Below, piece by piece: positions 7,487-16,717 of a stretch of 64,000 nucleotides of DNA. The notes below the pieces were generated by a model. The model was given only the letters and a program-made list of their open reading frames with translations. It did not search any database and had not been told where the DNA came from. The translations under genes were made by a program, and so were the position numbers. Positions within the stretch are counted from its first letter, which is position 1. Every line of letters starts with the position of its first letter. This DNA comes from Variovorax paradoxus (GTDB taxonomy: Bacteria; Pseudomonadota; Gammaproteobacteria; Burkholderiales; Burkholderiaceae_C), in the NCBI RefSeq assembly GCF_030811855.1, contig NZ_JAUSRN010000010.1:159001-223000 (forward strand). Reading direction: 5' to 3'.

Positions 7487-8637
7487 ATATTCCGTTGTTC
7501 CGTTCCGCGGCATGCGCCGAACCCATGGCCGAACGCCTTGTCCAGGCATGTGCCACGGTGCTGCGCAGCGGCACCTATGTCCTCGGCCCACAGGTCAGCG
7601 CATTCGAGGCGCGACTGTCGGACTTGCTACAAGGGCGCGAGGTGGTGGCCGTGGGTTCCGGTTCGGACGCACTGCTGCTTGCCCTCAAGAGTCTGGGCGT
7701 CGGCAGCGCGGCCGGAGGGCATCCGGACGACGAAGTCCTGCTCCCCTCCTACACCTTTGCGGCCTGTGCCGAAGCGGTGATCGCTGCCGGTGCGCGTCCG
7801 GTGTTCGTCGACAGTGCCGCCGATGATTTTCTGGTGCCACTTGCGCAATTCCGGAACGCGAGAACGCCCAGCACCCGCGCCGTTCTCGCGGTCGGACTTT
7901 TCGGCGATCCCACCGGGCTGCCCGAGTTGGCCGCCTATTGCCGGGACGAGCAGCTGCATCTGATCGAGGACGTGGCCCAGTGCCTGGGTGCCAGTGCTTG
8001 CGGCGCGGACGGACGCGCGCAACTTGCCGGCAGCTGGGGCGACGCAGCGGCGATGAGCTTCTATCCCACCAAGACCCTGGGCGCGGCCGGCGACGCGGGA
8101 GCCCTGGCCTTCAAGAACCCGCGCCATGCCGAGAAGGCGCGCCTGCTCCGCAACCACGGATACCAGAACGGATTGCACACGTGCCTGGGCCAGAACAGCC
8201 GCATGGACGAGTTGCAAGCGTCGCTCCTTCATGTGGCGCTGGATGATTTCCCTGCCGCCATTGCGCGGCGCCGCGCCATCGCCGCGCGCTATCTGGCGGC
8301 GTGGGCCGGGTGCCCGATGCAATTGCCGAGCGAAGCGGCAGGCCATGCCTGGAACTATTTCGTCGTTGTCTTACGCGGCGCGCACGAGCGGAACGCGCTG
8401 GCGGTCCAACTGGCGACAAGGGGAATTGCCACCCGCGTCTACTATGAACAGCCGCTGCACCTGCACGAGGCGCTGGGGCGCTGGCGAGGCGCCAGCACGC
8501 TGCCGCACAGCGAGCGGCTGGCCCGCTCTTCGCTGGCCCTGCCGCTTTACCCGATGCTCAGCGACGAGGAAATCGAATACATCATTCACGCCGTACGAGA
8601 GGCCGTCGGCGACGTAACCAGGCACAGTCAGACATGA
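7483..8637 (+). CDS. DegT/DnrJ/EryC1/StrS-family sugar aminotransferase
   Basis: PLP-dependent fold-type I aminotransferase of 384 residues that typically transfers an amino group to a nucleotide-linked keto sugar. It shows GSGTYVLGPQVSAFE at the N-terminus, the PLP-stacking VGSGSDAL segment, LIEDVAQCLGA (the Asp binding the pyridine nitrogen) and the Schiff-base lysine in SFYPTKTLGAAGDAG. Its ATG overlaps the dehydrogenase stop by 4 bases, and its own stop overlaps the CoA-ligase-like gene by 4. With the upstream dehydrogenase it could form an oxidation-amination pair. Confidence 0.9.
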   Translation: MNIPLFRSAACAEPMAERLVQACATVLRSGTYVLGPQVSAFEARLSDLLQGREVVAVGSGSDALLLALKSLGVGSAAGGHPDDEVLLPSYTFAACAEAVIAAGARPVFVDSAADDFLVPLAQFRNARTPSTRAVLAVGLFGDPTGLPELAAYCRDEQLHLIEDVAQCLGASACGADGRAQLAGSWGDAAAMSFYPTKTLGAAGDAGALAFKNPRHAEKARLLRNHGYQNGLHTCLGQNSRMDELQASLLHVALDDFPAAIARRRAIAARYLAAWAGCPMQLPSEAAGHAWNYFVVVLRGAHERNALAVQLATRGIATRVYYEQPLHLHEALGRWRGASTLPHSERLARSSLALPLYPMLSDEEIEYIIHAVREAVGDVTRHSQT

Positions 8638-10172
8638 ACACGATGCAAGAGTTCGGCACCATCGCCCAACTGGTTCACGAGCATGCAACGCAAGCGCCCC
8701 GGCGTACTGCGCTGGTCGACAATGAGCGAAGCCTGACCTACGGCGCCCTCGACGCGCTGATGGACCGCATCGCGGCCGGCCTGCAGCGCGAAGGGCTCAA
8801 GCCCGGCGATGCCATCGCGGTATGCGCAGCTTCCTCGGTGAACTACGCGGCAGTGTTCCTGAGTGCTCTGCGCGTCGGTGTCGCAGTCGCGCCGCTCGCG
8901 CCCGGGTCGACGCCCGCCAGCCTGGCCCGCATGATCGAGGATGCCGATGCGCGCATCCTCTTCACCGACGCTTCGGCGGCCGAGGTTGTCGGCGCGCCGA
9001 AGGAAGGCGGCATTCCGCGCGTGGCGCTCGACGGTTCCACCGCGGGGCAGAGGCTCGAGAGTTGGCTGGCCCCCGTGGGCGCACAGCCGAGCGCCGTCGA
9101 GACGCAGCCCTCCTGGCCCTTCAACATCATCTATTCCTCGGGCACCACGGGCGAGCCCAAGGGCATCGTGCAAGGGCACGGCATGCGCTGGGCTCATGTA
9201 CAGCGCGGCGCCAAGTACGGCTATGGACCCGACACGGTCACGCTGCTGTCGACGCCGCTTTACTCCAACACAACGCTGGTGGTTTTCTTCCCCACCATCG
9301 CATTCGGCGGCTGCGTGGTGCTGATGCCGAAGTTCGACGCGCTCGGCTATCTTCAACTGGCTGAAAAACACCGCGTGACGCACACGATGCTGGTGCCGGT
9401 GCAGTACCAGCGCCTGATGGCGCATCCGCGCTTCGACGCGCACGACCTCTCGTCGTTCCGCTTCAAGTTCAGCACCAGCGCGCCCTTCAATGCCGCGCTC
9501 AAGGCCGACGTGCTCAAGCGCTGGCCCGGTGGGCTGATCGAGTTCTACGGCATGACCGAAGGCGGCGGCACCTGCATTCTCGAAGCGCACCTGCATCCCG
9601 ACAAGCTGCACACGGTGGGGAGCCCGGCCGAAGGCAGTGACATCCGGCTGATCGACGAAGACGGCAACGAGATTCCGCGCGGCAACACCGAACGGGCCGG
9701 CGAAGTGGTGGGCCATTCGGCCGGCATGATGACCGGCTACCACCGCCAGCCCGCCAAGACGCGCGAGGCCGAATGGTTCGACGCGAGCGGAAAGCGCTTC
9801 ATCCGCACCGGGGACGTCGGACGCTTCGACGCCGACGGCTTCCTGACGCTGTTCGATCGCAAGAAGGACATGATCATCAGCGGCGGCTTCAACATCTATC
9901 CGAGCGACCTGGAGACCGTGTTGCGAGGCCATGCCGCCGTGGCCGACGTCGCAGTGGTCGGCGTGCCCTCGGAGCAATGGGGCGAAACGCCGGTGGCCTT
10001 CGTGGTACGCCGCGAGGGCGACGCCACCACCGACGACGCGCTGCTGCAATGGGCCAACGCCCAGCTCGGCAAGACGCAGCGCCTGGCACGCCTTCACTTC
10101 ATCGACGAATTGCCGCGCAGCGCCATCGGCAAGGTGCTCAAGCGCGAACTGCGTGAACTCGTCGGCCGCTGA
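8634..10172 (+). CDS. Class I adenylate-forming acyl/aryl-CoA ligase
   Basis: 512-residue AMP-dependent ligase that activates a carboxylic acid as an acyl-adenylate and normally passes it to CoA. Core motifs are IIYSSGTTGEPKG (P-loop-like A3), FYGMTEGGG (A5), RTGDVGRFDADGFL (A7) and DRKKDMIISGGFNIYPSD (A8 hinge), with the C-terminal lysine in PRSAIGKVLKREL. The start overlaps the aminotransferase stop by 4 bases, so it is co-translated with the glycan cassette, although its function may be unrelated. Acid specificity is unknown; medium-chain or aromatic acids are typical for relatives. Confidence 0.88.
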   Translation: MNTMQEFGTIAQLVHEHATQAPRRTALVDNERSLTYGALDALMDRIAAGLQREGLKPGDAIAVCAASSVNYAAVFLSALRVGVAVAPLAPGSTPASLARMIEDADARILFTDASAAEVVGAPKEGGIPRVALDGSTAGQRLESWLAPVGAQPSAVETQPSWPFNIIYSSGTTGEPKGIVQGHGMRWAHVQRGAKYGYGPDTVTLLSTPLYSNTTLVVFFPTIAFGGCVVLMPKFDALGYLQLAEKHRVTHTMLVPVQYQRLMAHPRFDAHDLSSFRFKFSTSAPFNAALKADVLKRWPGGLIEFYGMTEGGGTCILEAHLHPDKLHTVGSPAEGSDIRLIDEDGNEIPRGNTERAGEVVGHSAGMMTGYHRQPAKTREAEWFDASGKRFIRTGDVGRFDADGFLTLFDRKKDMIISGGFNIYPSDLETVLRGHAAVADVAVVGVPSEQWGETPVAFVVRREGDATTDDALLQWANAQLGKTQRLARLHFIDELPRSAIGKVLKRELRELVGR

Positions 10173-11283
10173 ATCACTGGTCACGGCGCCGTCCGAACAG
10201 GGCGGCGGCAACGGTTTGCTGTGGCTGCTGGCCGCCGTCGCGGTCGTGTTCGCCTTCTTGCGCCCGCGTGCGCCCATGGACTGGCTGAAGCTGGTCGACT
10301 GGCAGACCGTGGGCGCACTTGCGGGCCTGCTCGCCATCACCCAAGGCGTGGAAAAGAGCGGCATGCTGCAGGCCGCCGCCCAGCGCCTGCTCGCGCGCAC
10401 GCACAGCCAGCGTAGCCTGGCGCTGCTGCTGACCGCCAGTGCCGCATTGCTCTCCGCGCTGGTGACCAACGACGTGAGCTTGTTCCTGCTGGTGCCGCTG
10501 ACGCGCGTACTCGCCAATCAGGCGCACCTGCCGCTCGCGCGGCTCGTGGTGCTCGAGGCGCTGGCCGTCAATGCGGGTTCGGCGCTCACGCCCATCGGCA
10601 ACCCGCAGAACCTCTACCTGTGGCATCGCTCGGGCGAGAGCTTCGTTGCCTTCATGGGAATGATGCTGCCGACCGTGGCCGTGATGCTGTTCTGGCTCTT
10701 CGCGGCAGCCTGGCTGCTGGTGCCGCGCACGCCCATCGCGCTCAAGCCCGAGGCCGAGGCCGCGCCGGTGCAGCCGCGCCTGCTGGCACTGGCGGGGGTT
10801 CTGTTTATCGGCTTCGTGGTCGCGCTGGACCGCCATTGGCTGCTGGCAGGCCTGGGCGTCGTGTTCGCGGTGTTCCTGGTTTCGTACCCGCGCGTGCTGC
10901 GCGGCATCGACTGGGCCCTGCTCGCGATCATTGCGCTGATGTTCGTGGACCTGCGGCAGCTGGCCGAGCTGCCCGCGGTCGTGGCGCTGCTGAACCATTG
11001 GCCGATCACCGAAGGATGGCGCGCCTACCTGGCCGCCATCGTCGCCTCGCAGTTCATCAGCAACGTGCCAGCCGCGATCCTGCTCGATGGCCACGTGCGC
11101 GATCTGCCGGCACTGGCCGCGGGAGTGAGCGTGGGCGGCTTCGGATGCGTGCTGGGCTCGCTGGCCAACCTGATCGCATTGCGGCTTGCCAAGTTGCCGC
11201 ACGGGCTGCGCGAGTTTCACCGCATCAGCATTCCGTTTCTGCTGGTGTGCGCGGCTTCCGCATTGCTGCTGCGGCTGGGATGA
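10153..11283 (+). CDS. SLC13/ArsB-NhaD-type permease
   Basis: Inner-membrane protein of about 376 residues with roughly ten hydrophobic segments, of the citrate/anion transporter superfamily. Two inverted-repeat signature loops are visible: LVTNDVSLFLLVPL with NAGSALTPIGNPQNL in the first half, and SQFISNVPAAILL with LGSLANLIAL in the second. GTG 10153 is the best in-frame start and overlaps the ligase by 20 bases. It probably exports or imports an anion; the substrate cannot be told. Confidence 0.78.
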   Translation: MNSSAAESLVTAPSEQGGGNGLLWLLAAVAVVFAFLRPRAPMDWLKLVDWQTVGALAGLLAITQGVEKSGMLQAAAQRLLARTHSQRSLALLLTASAALLSALVTNDVSLFLLVPLTRVLANQAHLPLARLVVLEALAVNAGSALTPIGNPQNLYLWHRSGESFVAFMGMMLPTVAVMLFWLFAAAWLLVPRTPIALKPEAEAAPVQPRLLALAGVLFIGFVVALDRHWLLAGLGVVFAVFLVSYPRVLRGIDWALLAIIALMFVDLRQLAELPAVVALLNHWPITEGWRAYLAAIVASQFISNVPAAILLDGHVRDLPALAAGVSVGGFGCVLGSLANLIALRLAKLPHGLREFHRISIPFLLVCAASALLLRLG

Positions 11284-11320
11284 CAGCGGCGGAGCACGGA
11301 ACGACAATCCGATCCTGCCG

Positions 11321-12034
11321 ATGCAAGCCTTATCCCAACGCTTCCACTCCGAGCCGCGCGGCCTTTCGCTGCGCGATTACGGCACCTCGCGCGGCAGCCA
11401 CGCACATGACCACTTCCAGATACTGATCGGCTTGGCCGGCGTGCTCGAACTGGAAGTGGAGGGCCGCGGCTCGCGGGTTGGCGCGGGGGATGCGCGAGTG
11501 GTGATGCCCGGCGACCGGCACGACTTCGAATCGCGCAGCGGCAGCCAGTGCCTCGTGCTCGACACCCGCCATTCGATGTGGTCGCGCTGCGCCGAGCGCC
11601 TGCCCGCCGATGCTTCGCGGCTGCAGGCGCTGGCGCAGTACCTCGCGCTGTGTGCGCAGCATCCGGAAGCTTCCATGTTGACGCTGCAGCATGGCCCCGC
11701 ACTGTTGCTCGAAGCCTGGGGCGCGGCCGCCTCTGTCCCTTCGCGAAGCCGCCCCATCGACTGGACCGCGCTCGCCGCATGGGCCCGGACGCGCTGGCAC
11801 GAGCCGCTTGCTGTTGCCGATCTCGCAGGCGTGGCGTGCCTGAGCCCCAGCCAGTTCGCGCAGCGTTGCCGCGACGAGCAGAGCGTTAGCGCGATGCACT
11901 GGCTGCGCATGCTGCGGCTCGCGCATGCCCGCGAACTGCGCCTGGCCGGCATGGGCGTCGCAGAGACGGCGCGTCGCACGGGCTACCGTTCGCCCTCGGC
12001 GCTCACGGCGGCATTGCGCAGGCTCGGCAGCTGA
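11321..12034 (+). CDS. AraC-family transcriptional regulator
   Basis: 237-residue regulator with an N-terminal cupin-like sensor (HAHDHFQILIGLAGVLELEVEGR, given here as the HDHFQI histidine cluster plus a beta-strand run) and a C-terminal pair of helix-turn-helix motifs (VADLAGVACLSPSQFAQRC, then VAETARRTGYRSPSALTAAL). ATG 11321 is the first Met of the frame after the permease stop. It may regulate the EamA transporter that follows 70 bases downstream on the same strand. Confidence 0.82.
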   Translation: MQALSQRFHSEPRGLSLRDYGTSRGSHAHDHFQILIGLAGVLELEVEGRGSRVGAGDARVVMPGDRHDFESRSGSQCLVLDTRHSMWSRCAERLPADASRLQALAQYLALCAQHPEASMLTLQHGPALLLEAWGAAASVPSRSRPIDWTALAAWARTRWHEPLAVADLAGVACLSPSQFAQRCRDEQSVSAMHWLRMLRLAHARELRLAGMGVAETARRTGYRSPSALTAALRRLGS

Positions 12035-12104
12035 ACGGCGACATCGTCGCCGCGCGACGATTCACCGGCGCTGCGCGACGACGGCGCCGCTTAAGCTCGG
12101 TGCG

Positions 12105-12950
12105 ATGTCCGCCACGCTTCTTGCCCTTGCCGCCATTGCGCTGTGGGCCACCCTCGCCTCGCTCGGCACCGCGCTCTCGCACCTGCCGCCGTTTCTGCTG
12201 ACCGGCCTCGCGCTGATCATCGGCAGCATTCCCAGCTGGCCACTGGTGCTGCGCGACCGCAGCGCCTGGAACGTGCCGCCGCGCACTCTGGCCCTGGGCA
12301 TCTATGGCCTGTTCGGTTTTCACTTTCTGCTGTTCATCGCGCTGCGGCATGCCCCGCCCGTGGAAGCCAACCTGGTCAACTACCTGTGGCCGCTCTTCAT
12401 GGTGGTGCTGGCGCCGGCGCTGCTGCCTGGGCTGTCGCTGCGGCCGCTGCATCTGGTGGCCGCCCTGCTGGGTTTTACCGGCGCGGCCATCGCAATCCTC
12501 GGCGCGCGCGAGGGTGCCGCTTCCGTGCCCGGCGCCTCGGCCTGGGGTTTCCTGCCAGCGCTGGGCTCGGCCTTCATCTGGGCCAGCTATTCGCTCTGGA
12601 CGAAGCGCGTGCCGGCGTTTCCTACCTCGGCAATCGGCCTGTTCGGCGTCGTGTCCGGCGTGTTGTCGCTCGCCTGCCACGCGCTGCTGGAGACTTCGGT
12701 TGTGCTCTCCGTCCAAGACTGGCTGCTGGTCGCGCTGTGCGGCCTCGGTCCGCTGGGCGCGGCTTTCTTCGTATGGGACATGGCGCTCAAGCGCGGGGAC
12801 GCGCGGCAGATCGGCATCCTGAGCTATCTCACGCCGCTCGGGTCCACCGCCCTGTTACTGGCCGTGACCGGGCGCCCGCTCACCTGGAGCATCGGCCTTG
12901 CAGCGGGGCTGATCATCTCGGCCGCCGTGATGGGCACGCGCGCGCGCTGA
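12105..12950 (+). CDS. EamA/DMT-family transporter
   Basis: 281-residue integral membrane protein with ten predicted hydrophobic helices in two EamA halves. Relatives (RhaT/YdcZ/YddG type) export amino acids or metabolites. GLFGFHFLLFIALRHAPP and VEANLVNYLWPLF match the first-half signature, and GILSYLTPLGSTALLL the second. It lies directly behind the AraC gene. Confidence 0.82.
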   Translation: MSATLLALAAIALWATLASLGTALSHLPPFLLTGLALIIGSIPSWPLVLRDRSAWNVPPRTLALGIYGLFGFHFLLFIALRHAPPVEANLVNYLWPLFMVVLAPALLPGLSLRPLHLVAALLGFTGAAIAILGAREGAASVPGASAWGFLPALGSAFIWASYSLWTKRVPAFPTSAIGLFGVVSGVLSLACHALLETSVVLSVQDWLLVALCGLGPLGAAFFVWDMALKRGDARQIGILSYLTPLGSTALLLAVTGRPLTWSIGLAAGLIISAAVMGTRAR

Positions 12951-13029
12951 TGAATAGGTCCGCGTCCGACGAGACCGGCGCCTCGTTTGTGGCTAGAGTG
13001 GAGGCTTCGGAAATTAGGAGGCTCACCCT

Positions 13030-13353
13030 ATGGATAACAAGAACAAGAACGATGAATTCGAGATCACGCCCAAGCTGGTGTTCGACCTGAATCTGGCGCT
13101 GTACCTCGACCTGGTGGCAGCGCTCGAAGGCGCGGGCGCCATCAGCTATCGGCAGATGGCGGCCCGTGTGCTCAACATCAGCATGGATGCCCGCGCCGAC
13201 GGCGACATCGGCCTGTCGACGGTGCTGGAAGGCGTCGCCAAGGGCTTCGCCGGCCACGGCGACGGCCTCTCCATCGAAACGCTGAAGGCCGCCCGCGGCC
13301 TGCGCGAGGACGACGCCATGGGCGACATTCCCATGCGCCCCAGCGAGCCTTGA
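13030..13353 (+). CDS. Small conserved-looking protein of unknown function
   Basis: 107-residue soluble protein, start supported by AGGAGG at 13015-13020. It has a Lys/Asn/Asp-rich N-terminus (MDNKNKNDEFEITP), an amphipathic helix rich in Leu (LVFDLNLALYLDLVAAL) and an acidic, Met/Pro-ended tail. No signal peptide or membrane segment is visible, and I do not recognise the family. Codon use matches its neighbours, so it is probably a real gene. Confidence 0.7.
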   Translation: MDNKNKNDEFEITPKLVFDLNLALYLDLVAALEGAGAISYRQMAARVLNISMDARADGDIGLSTVLEGVAKGFAGHGDGLSIETLKAARGLREDDAMGDIPMRPSEP

Positions 13354-13360
13354 GCCGGCT

Positions 13361-14404
13361 TCAATCTTCGGCGACCTGCAAGATCAGCTTGCCGAAGTTC
13401 TCCCCCGCGAACAGCTTGTTGAGCGACTCGGGGAAGGTCTCCAGACCCTTCACGACGTCCTCCTTGCTCTTCATGCGCCCGTCCTTCAGGTAGCCGGCCA
13501 TCTCGGCAATGGCAATGTGGAACCGGTCGGCGTAGTCGAACACCACGATGCCTTCCATGCGCGCGCGGTTCACCAGCAGGCTCAGGTAGTTCTTCGGCCC
13601 GGCGCCAGGCATGCTGTTGGCGTTGTTGTACTGGCTGATGGCGCCGCAGATGATCACGCGGGCCTTGCGTGCGAGCCGCGCCAGCACCGCGTCGAGGATC
13701 TCTCCGCCGACGTTGTCGAAGTAGATGTCCACGCCCTTCGGGCAATGGGTCTTGAGGCCGTCGCGCACCGCCGACGCGCCGGCCTTGTAGTCGATGCAGG
13801 CATCGAAGCCCAGCTCCTTCACCACCCAGTCGCACTTGGCAGCGCCGCCCGCGATGCCGACCACGCGGCAGCCCTTGATCTTTGCAAGCTGGCCCACGGT
13901 TTGCCCCACCGCGCCTGCCGCGCCGGAGATGACGACCGTTTCGCCCGGCTTGGGCTGGCCCACGTCCATCAGGCCGAAGTAGCCGGTCATGCCGGGCATG
14001 CCGAGCACGTTGAGCCACTGGTTGATGGTGCCGACCCTGAGGTCGATTTTCACCAGGCCGTTGCGCTTGATCTGGTCTTGCGGAATCAGGATGTATTCCT
14101 GCACGCCGAGGGTGCCGTAGACGGTATCGCCGACCGCAAACTCGGGATTCTTCGATGCGATGACGCGGCCGACGCCGCCGGCGCGCATCACGTCGTCGAT
14201 GGCCACGGGCGCGATATAGCTCTTGGCATCGTTGAGCCAGCCGCGCATGGCCGGATCGAGCGAGAGCGACAGCGTCTTGACCAGCACCCCGCCCTCGGCC
14301 GGTTCGCCCACGGGCTCGGTGGTGAAGCGCCAGTTCTCGCGGGTGGCCGTGCCCTCTGGGCGCTTGGCGAGGCGGACCTGGTGGTTGACGAGTGAGCTGC
14401 TCAT
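13361..14404 (-). CDS. NADP-dependent MDR-family oxidoreductase (CurA/leukotriene-B4-dehydrogenase-like)
   Basis: 347-residue zinc-independent medium-chain dehydrogenase/reductase that reduces alkenals/enones with NADPH. The N-terminal LSLDPAMRGWLNDAKSY, the coenzyme loop VISGAAGAVGQTVGQLAK and GCRVVGIAGG with a downstream basic residue match the CurA/PTGR group; the YFDNVGGEILDAVL motif is also typical. Start ATG 14404 follows an AAGGAGA ribosome site. It is convergent with the small unknown gene, their stops 7 bases apart. Confidence 0.9.
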   Translation of the reverse strand: MSSSLVNHQVRLAKRPEGTATRENWRFTTEPVGEPAEGGVLVKTLSLSLDPAMRGWLNDAKSYIAPVAIDDVMRAGGVGRVIASKNPEFAVGDTVYGTLGVQEYILIPQDQIKRNGLVKIDLRVGTINQWLNVLGMPGMTGYFGLMDVGQPKPGETVVISGAAGAVGQTVGQLAKIKGCRVVGIAGGAAKCDWVVKELGFDACIDYKAGASAVRDGLKTHCPKGVDIYFDNVGGEILDAVLARLARKARVIICGAISQYNNANSMPGAGPKNYLSLLVNRARMEGIVVFDYADRFHIAIAEMAGYLKDGRMKSKEDVVKGLETFPESLNKLFAGENFGKLILQVAED

Positions 14405-14512
14405 GGTGGTGTCTCCTTGATTGACGGGCGCTGGCACGGAGGCGCATCGTAGCCCCGCATTGCCCGTCGGCTGGTAGCGCAGGCGACAGCGCCAAGACAC
14501 CGTGACCGAAGC

Positions 14513-15907
14513 CTACATTCGGACGACGATCTGCAGGCCGGGATGCGCATTGCGGACCACGAAAGTCCCGCCATGCGCCTCTGCGATCAGCCGGCAAAGG
14601 TACATGCCAAGGCCGACGCCGCCGGTGGCACGCGCCCGCGCGCCGTCGGTGCGGTAGAAAGGCTCGGTGAGCCGCTCCAGCTGCGCTTCGTCGACGCCGG
14701 GGCCGTAGTCCCGCACCTCGAGCTCGATGCCCTGCACCTTGCCATCCACCACCGCACGCAGCGACACGCAGGGCGGCCGCGGCGCATCGGTGCTGTAGCG
14801 CAAGGCGTTGTCCAGCAGGTTGCGCACCAGGAGGCGAACACGCATTCGGTCGATCGAATGCGCGGGCAGGCCTTCCGCCAGGTCGAGATGCACGTACTGC
14901 GCGCCCGGCATCTCGGCGACGGTCTCGCGCACCAGCACGGCCAAGTCCACCGGCTCGCGCTGCAGCGCCGCATGCGGGCTTGCCAGGCGCTCGCTTTCGA
15001 GCAGGTCGCTGATCAGGTCGCGCATTTCGTTCAGGTCGCGCAGCAATGCTTCACGCTCGGCGGCGCCCTCCGGTGTGGCGGGCAGCAGTTCGGCGTTGAG
15101 GCGAGCCCGCGTGAGCGGCGACCGCAGTTCGTGGCTCAGCGCGAGCAACAGGCCACGCTTGGCATCGAGCATGGCCTGGATGTCGTCGGCCATGGTGTTG
15201 ATGTGTTCCGCAAGATCGCCGAGGTCGTCGTTCTGGCGGATTGGAATGGGCTGCGTGAACTCGCCGCGGCCAAAGCGCTGCGCGCCTTCGCGAATGTCGA
15301 TCAGCGGCCGCAGCAGGCGACTCACGTAGACGTAGCCCAGCACCATGAGCAGCAGCAGCGCGCAGAGCGTAGCCCAGCCCGCCGCGCGCGGCGCAAGCTG
15401 CCAGAGCTTGGGCGCCCAGCCGAAGATGACGCGGTGGCCGTCGGCCGTCGGACGGATGAACCACTTGTCGTTCAGCGGCTCCTCGTCGAGGTGCTGCATC
15501 CATCCGCCGCGGCCATTGGCGCCCGCGGGGTTTGAATCCCAATTGACCTTGGGGCCCACGATGCGGATCGTGATCGGCAGCCGGCTCACCAGCGCTTGCG
15601 CGCGCCCAATGTCGGGCGGCGTGCCGATCTCGGCGACGAGTCGGTCGGCATAGTCCACCAGCATCGGCTTGGCGGCCTCGGCCCAGCCGGTGGAGAAGGA
15701 CTTCTTCATGCCGCCCATGAACACCACTGCCATCACCACGGCCAGGAGCAGGAACATCATGACGAGCCGGATGCGCAGCGAACGACGCCAGCGGCGCTTG
15801 CCCTGCACCTTCTCGTGCCATTGCTCGTGCCATTGCCGGTGCAGCTCGGCACGGCGGCAGGCCATTTCGCCCCACGCCTTGCGCCAGCCTCTCCTCGAAG
15901 ATCTCAT
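14513..15907 (-). CDS. Sensor histidine kinase, CpxA/RstB-like layout
   Basis: 464-residue membrane kinase. A basic cytoplasmic N-terminus is followed by TM1 (LVMMFLLLAVVMAVVFMGG), a periplasmic sensor of about 110 residues, TM2 (ATLCALLLLMVLGYVYV), HAMP, dimerisation helix with H-box LLALSHELRSPLTRARL, and the ATPase N-box LVRNLLDNALRYS, G1 DYGPGVD and G2 GGVGLGMYLCR. ATG 15907 overlaps the response-regulator stop by 4 bases, so the pair is co-translated. The adjacent Spy-like gene hints at envelope-stress sensing. Confidence 0.9.
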   Translation of the reverse strand: MRSSRRGWRKAWGEMACRRAELHRQWHEQWHEKVQGKRRWRRSLRIRLVMMFLLLAVVMAVVFMGGMKKSFSTGWAEAAKPMLVDYADRLVAEIGTPPDIGRAQALVSRLPITIRIVGPKVNWDSNPAGANGRGGWMQHLDEEPLNDKWFIRPTADGHRVIFGWAPKLWQLAPRAAGWATLCALLLLMVLGYVYVSRLLRPLIDIREGAQRFGRGEFTQPIPIRQNDDLGDLAEHINTMADDIQAMLDAKRGLLLALSHELRSPLTRARLNAELLPATPEGAAEREALLRDLNEMRDLISDLLESERLASPHAALQREPVDLAVLVRETVAEMPGAQYVHLDLAEGLPAHSIDRMRVRLLVRNLLDNALRYSTDAPRPPCVSLRAVVDGKVQGIELEVRDYGPGVDEAQLERLTEPFYRTDGARARATGGVGLGMYLCRLIAEAHGGTFVVRNAHPGLQIVVRM

Positions 15908-16605
15908 GCGGGCTCGCTGCGCGCGACGGCCAGCGCGTAGCCGGCATTGCGCAGCGTCTTGATGCAATCCAGCGGCTCGAGCTTCTTGCGCAGGCGGCTC
16001 ACCACGATGTCGACCGCGCGGGTGTAAAGCTCGGCTTCATGGCCGCGGAGGCGGTTCAGGATGTCGTCGCGGCTGAACACCTTGCCGGGCTCGGCCGCCA
16101 GCAGGGCGAGCAGTTCGAACTCGGTGCCGGTGAGTTCCACGCGCTCCCCATGGCGCAGCACCTGGCGTCGATCGAGGTCGATCGACAAGCCGTCGAACAC
16201 GCGGTGCTGCGCACTGCTGCCGTTGGTGGCCGCGGCGGGCGCACTGCGCTGGCGGCGCAGAATCGTCTGTACGCGTGCTACCAGTTCACGCGGCTCGAAA
16301 GGCTTGGGCACGTAGTCGTCGGCGCCGAGCTCCAGGCCGACCACGCGGTCCATCACCTCGCCGCGCGCGGTGAGCATCACGATCGGGATGTCGCTTTCCT
16401 TGCGGATCTCGCGGCAGAGCGCAAAGCCGTCCATCTCGGGCAGCATCACGTCGAGGATCGCGGCGTCATACTGGCCAGCACGCAGCTTGGCGAGCCCTTC
16501 GCTCGGACGCACGGCGCTCTCGAGCGTGCAGCCGAAGCGTGCGAAGTAGGTGGTCAGCGGCGCGGCGAGATGTTCGTCGTCGTCGATCAGCAGGATGCGC
16601 GGCAT
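15904..16605 (-). CDS. OmpR/PhoB-family response regulator
   Basis: 233-residue two-component regulator. The receiver domain has the acidic pair in LLIDDDEH, phospho-acceptor Asp in AAILDVMLPEMDG, Thr in VMLTARG and Lys in DDYVPKPFEPREL. The C-terminal winged helix has LTGTEFELLALLAAEPGKVF and VDIVVSRLRKKL. It is placed directly upstream of its kinase. Start ATG 16605 gives the usual length; an upstream extension of the frame has no family resemblance. Confidence 0.93.
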   Translation of the reverse strand: MPRILLIDDDEHLAAPLTTYFARFGCTLESAVRPSEGLAKLRAGQYDAAILDVMLPEMDGFALCREIRKESDIPIVMLTARGEVMDRVVGLELGADDYVPKPFEPRELVARVQTILRRQRSAPAAATNGSSAQHRVFDGLSIDLDRRQVLRHGERVELTGTEFELLALLAAEPGKVFSRDDILNRLRGHEAELYTRAVDIVVSRLRKKLEPLDCIKTLRNAGYALAVARSEPA

Positions 16606-16717
16606 GGCGGGATTGTGCCTCCTGGCGAACAATTGGCTGACGATCAGGCCCGCCGGCATTGCACCGCCATTGTCATTTCGATAGCCGGCCACCGGAGCGC
16701 GCAGCATCGTGCGGCCT

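Noticed and set aside
8628..10517. 629-residue open frame opposite the adenylate-forming ligase
   Set aside because: Antisense to a gene with all class I ligase motifs.
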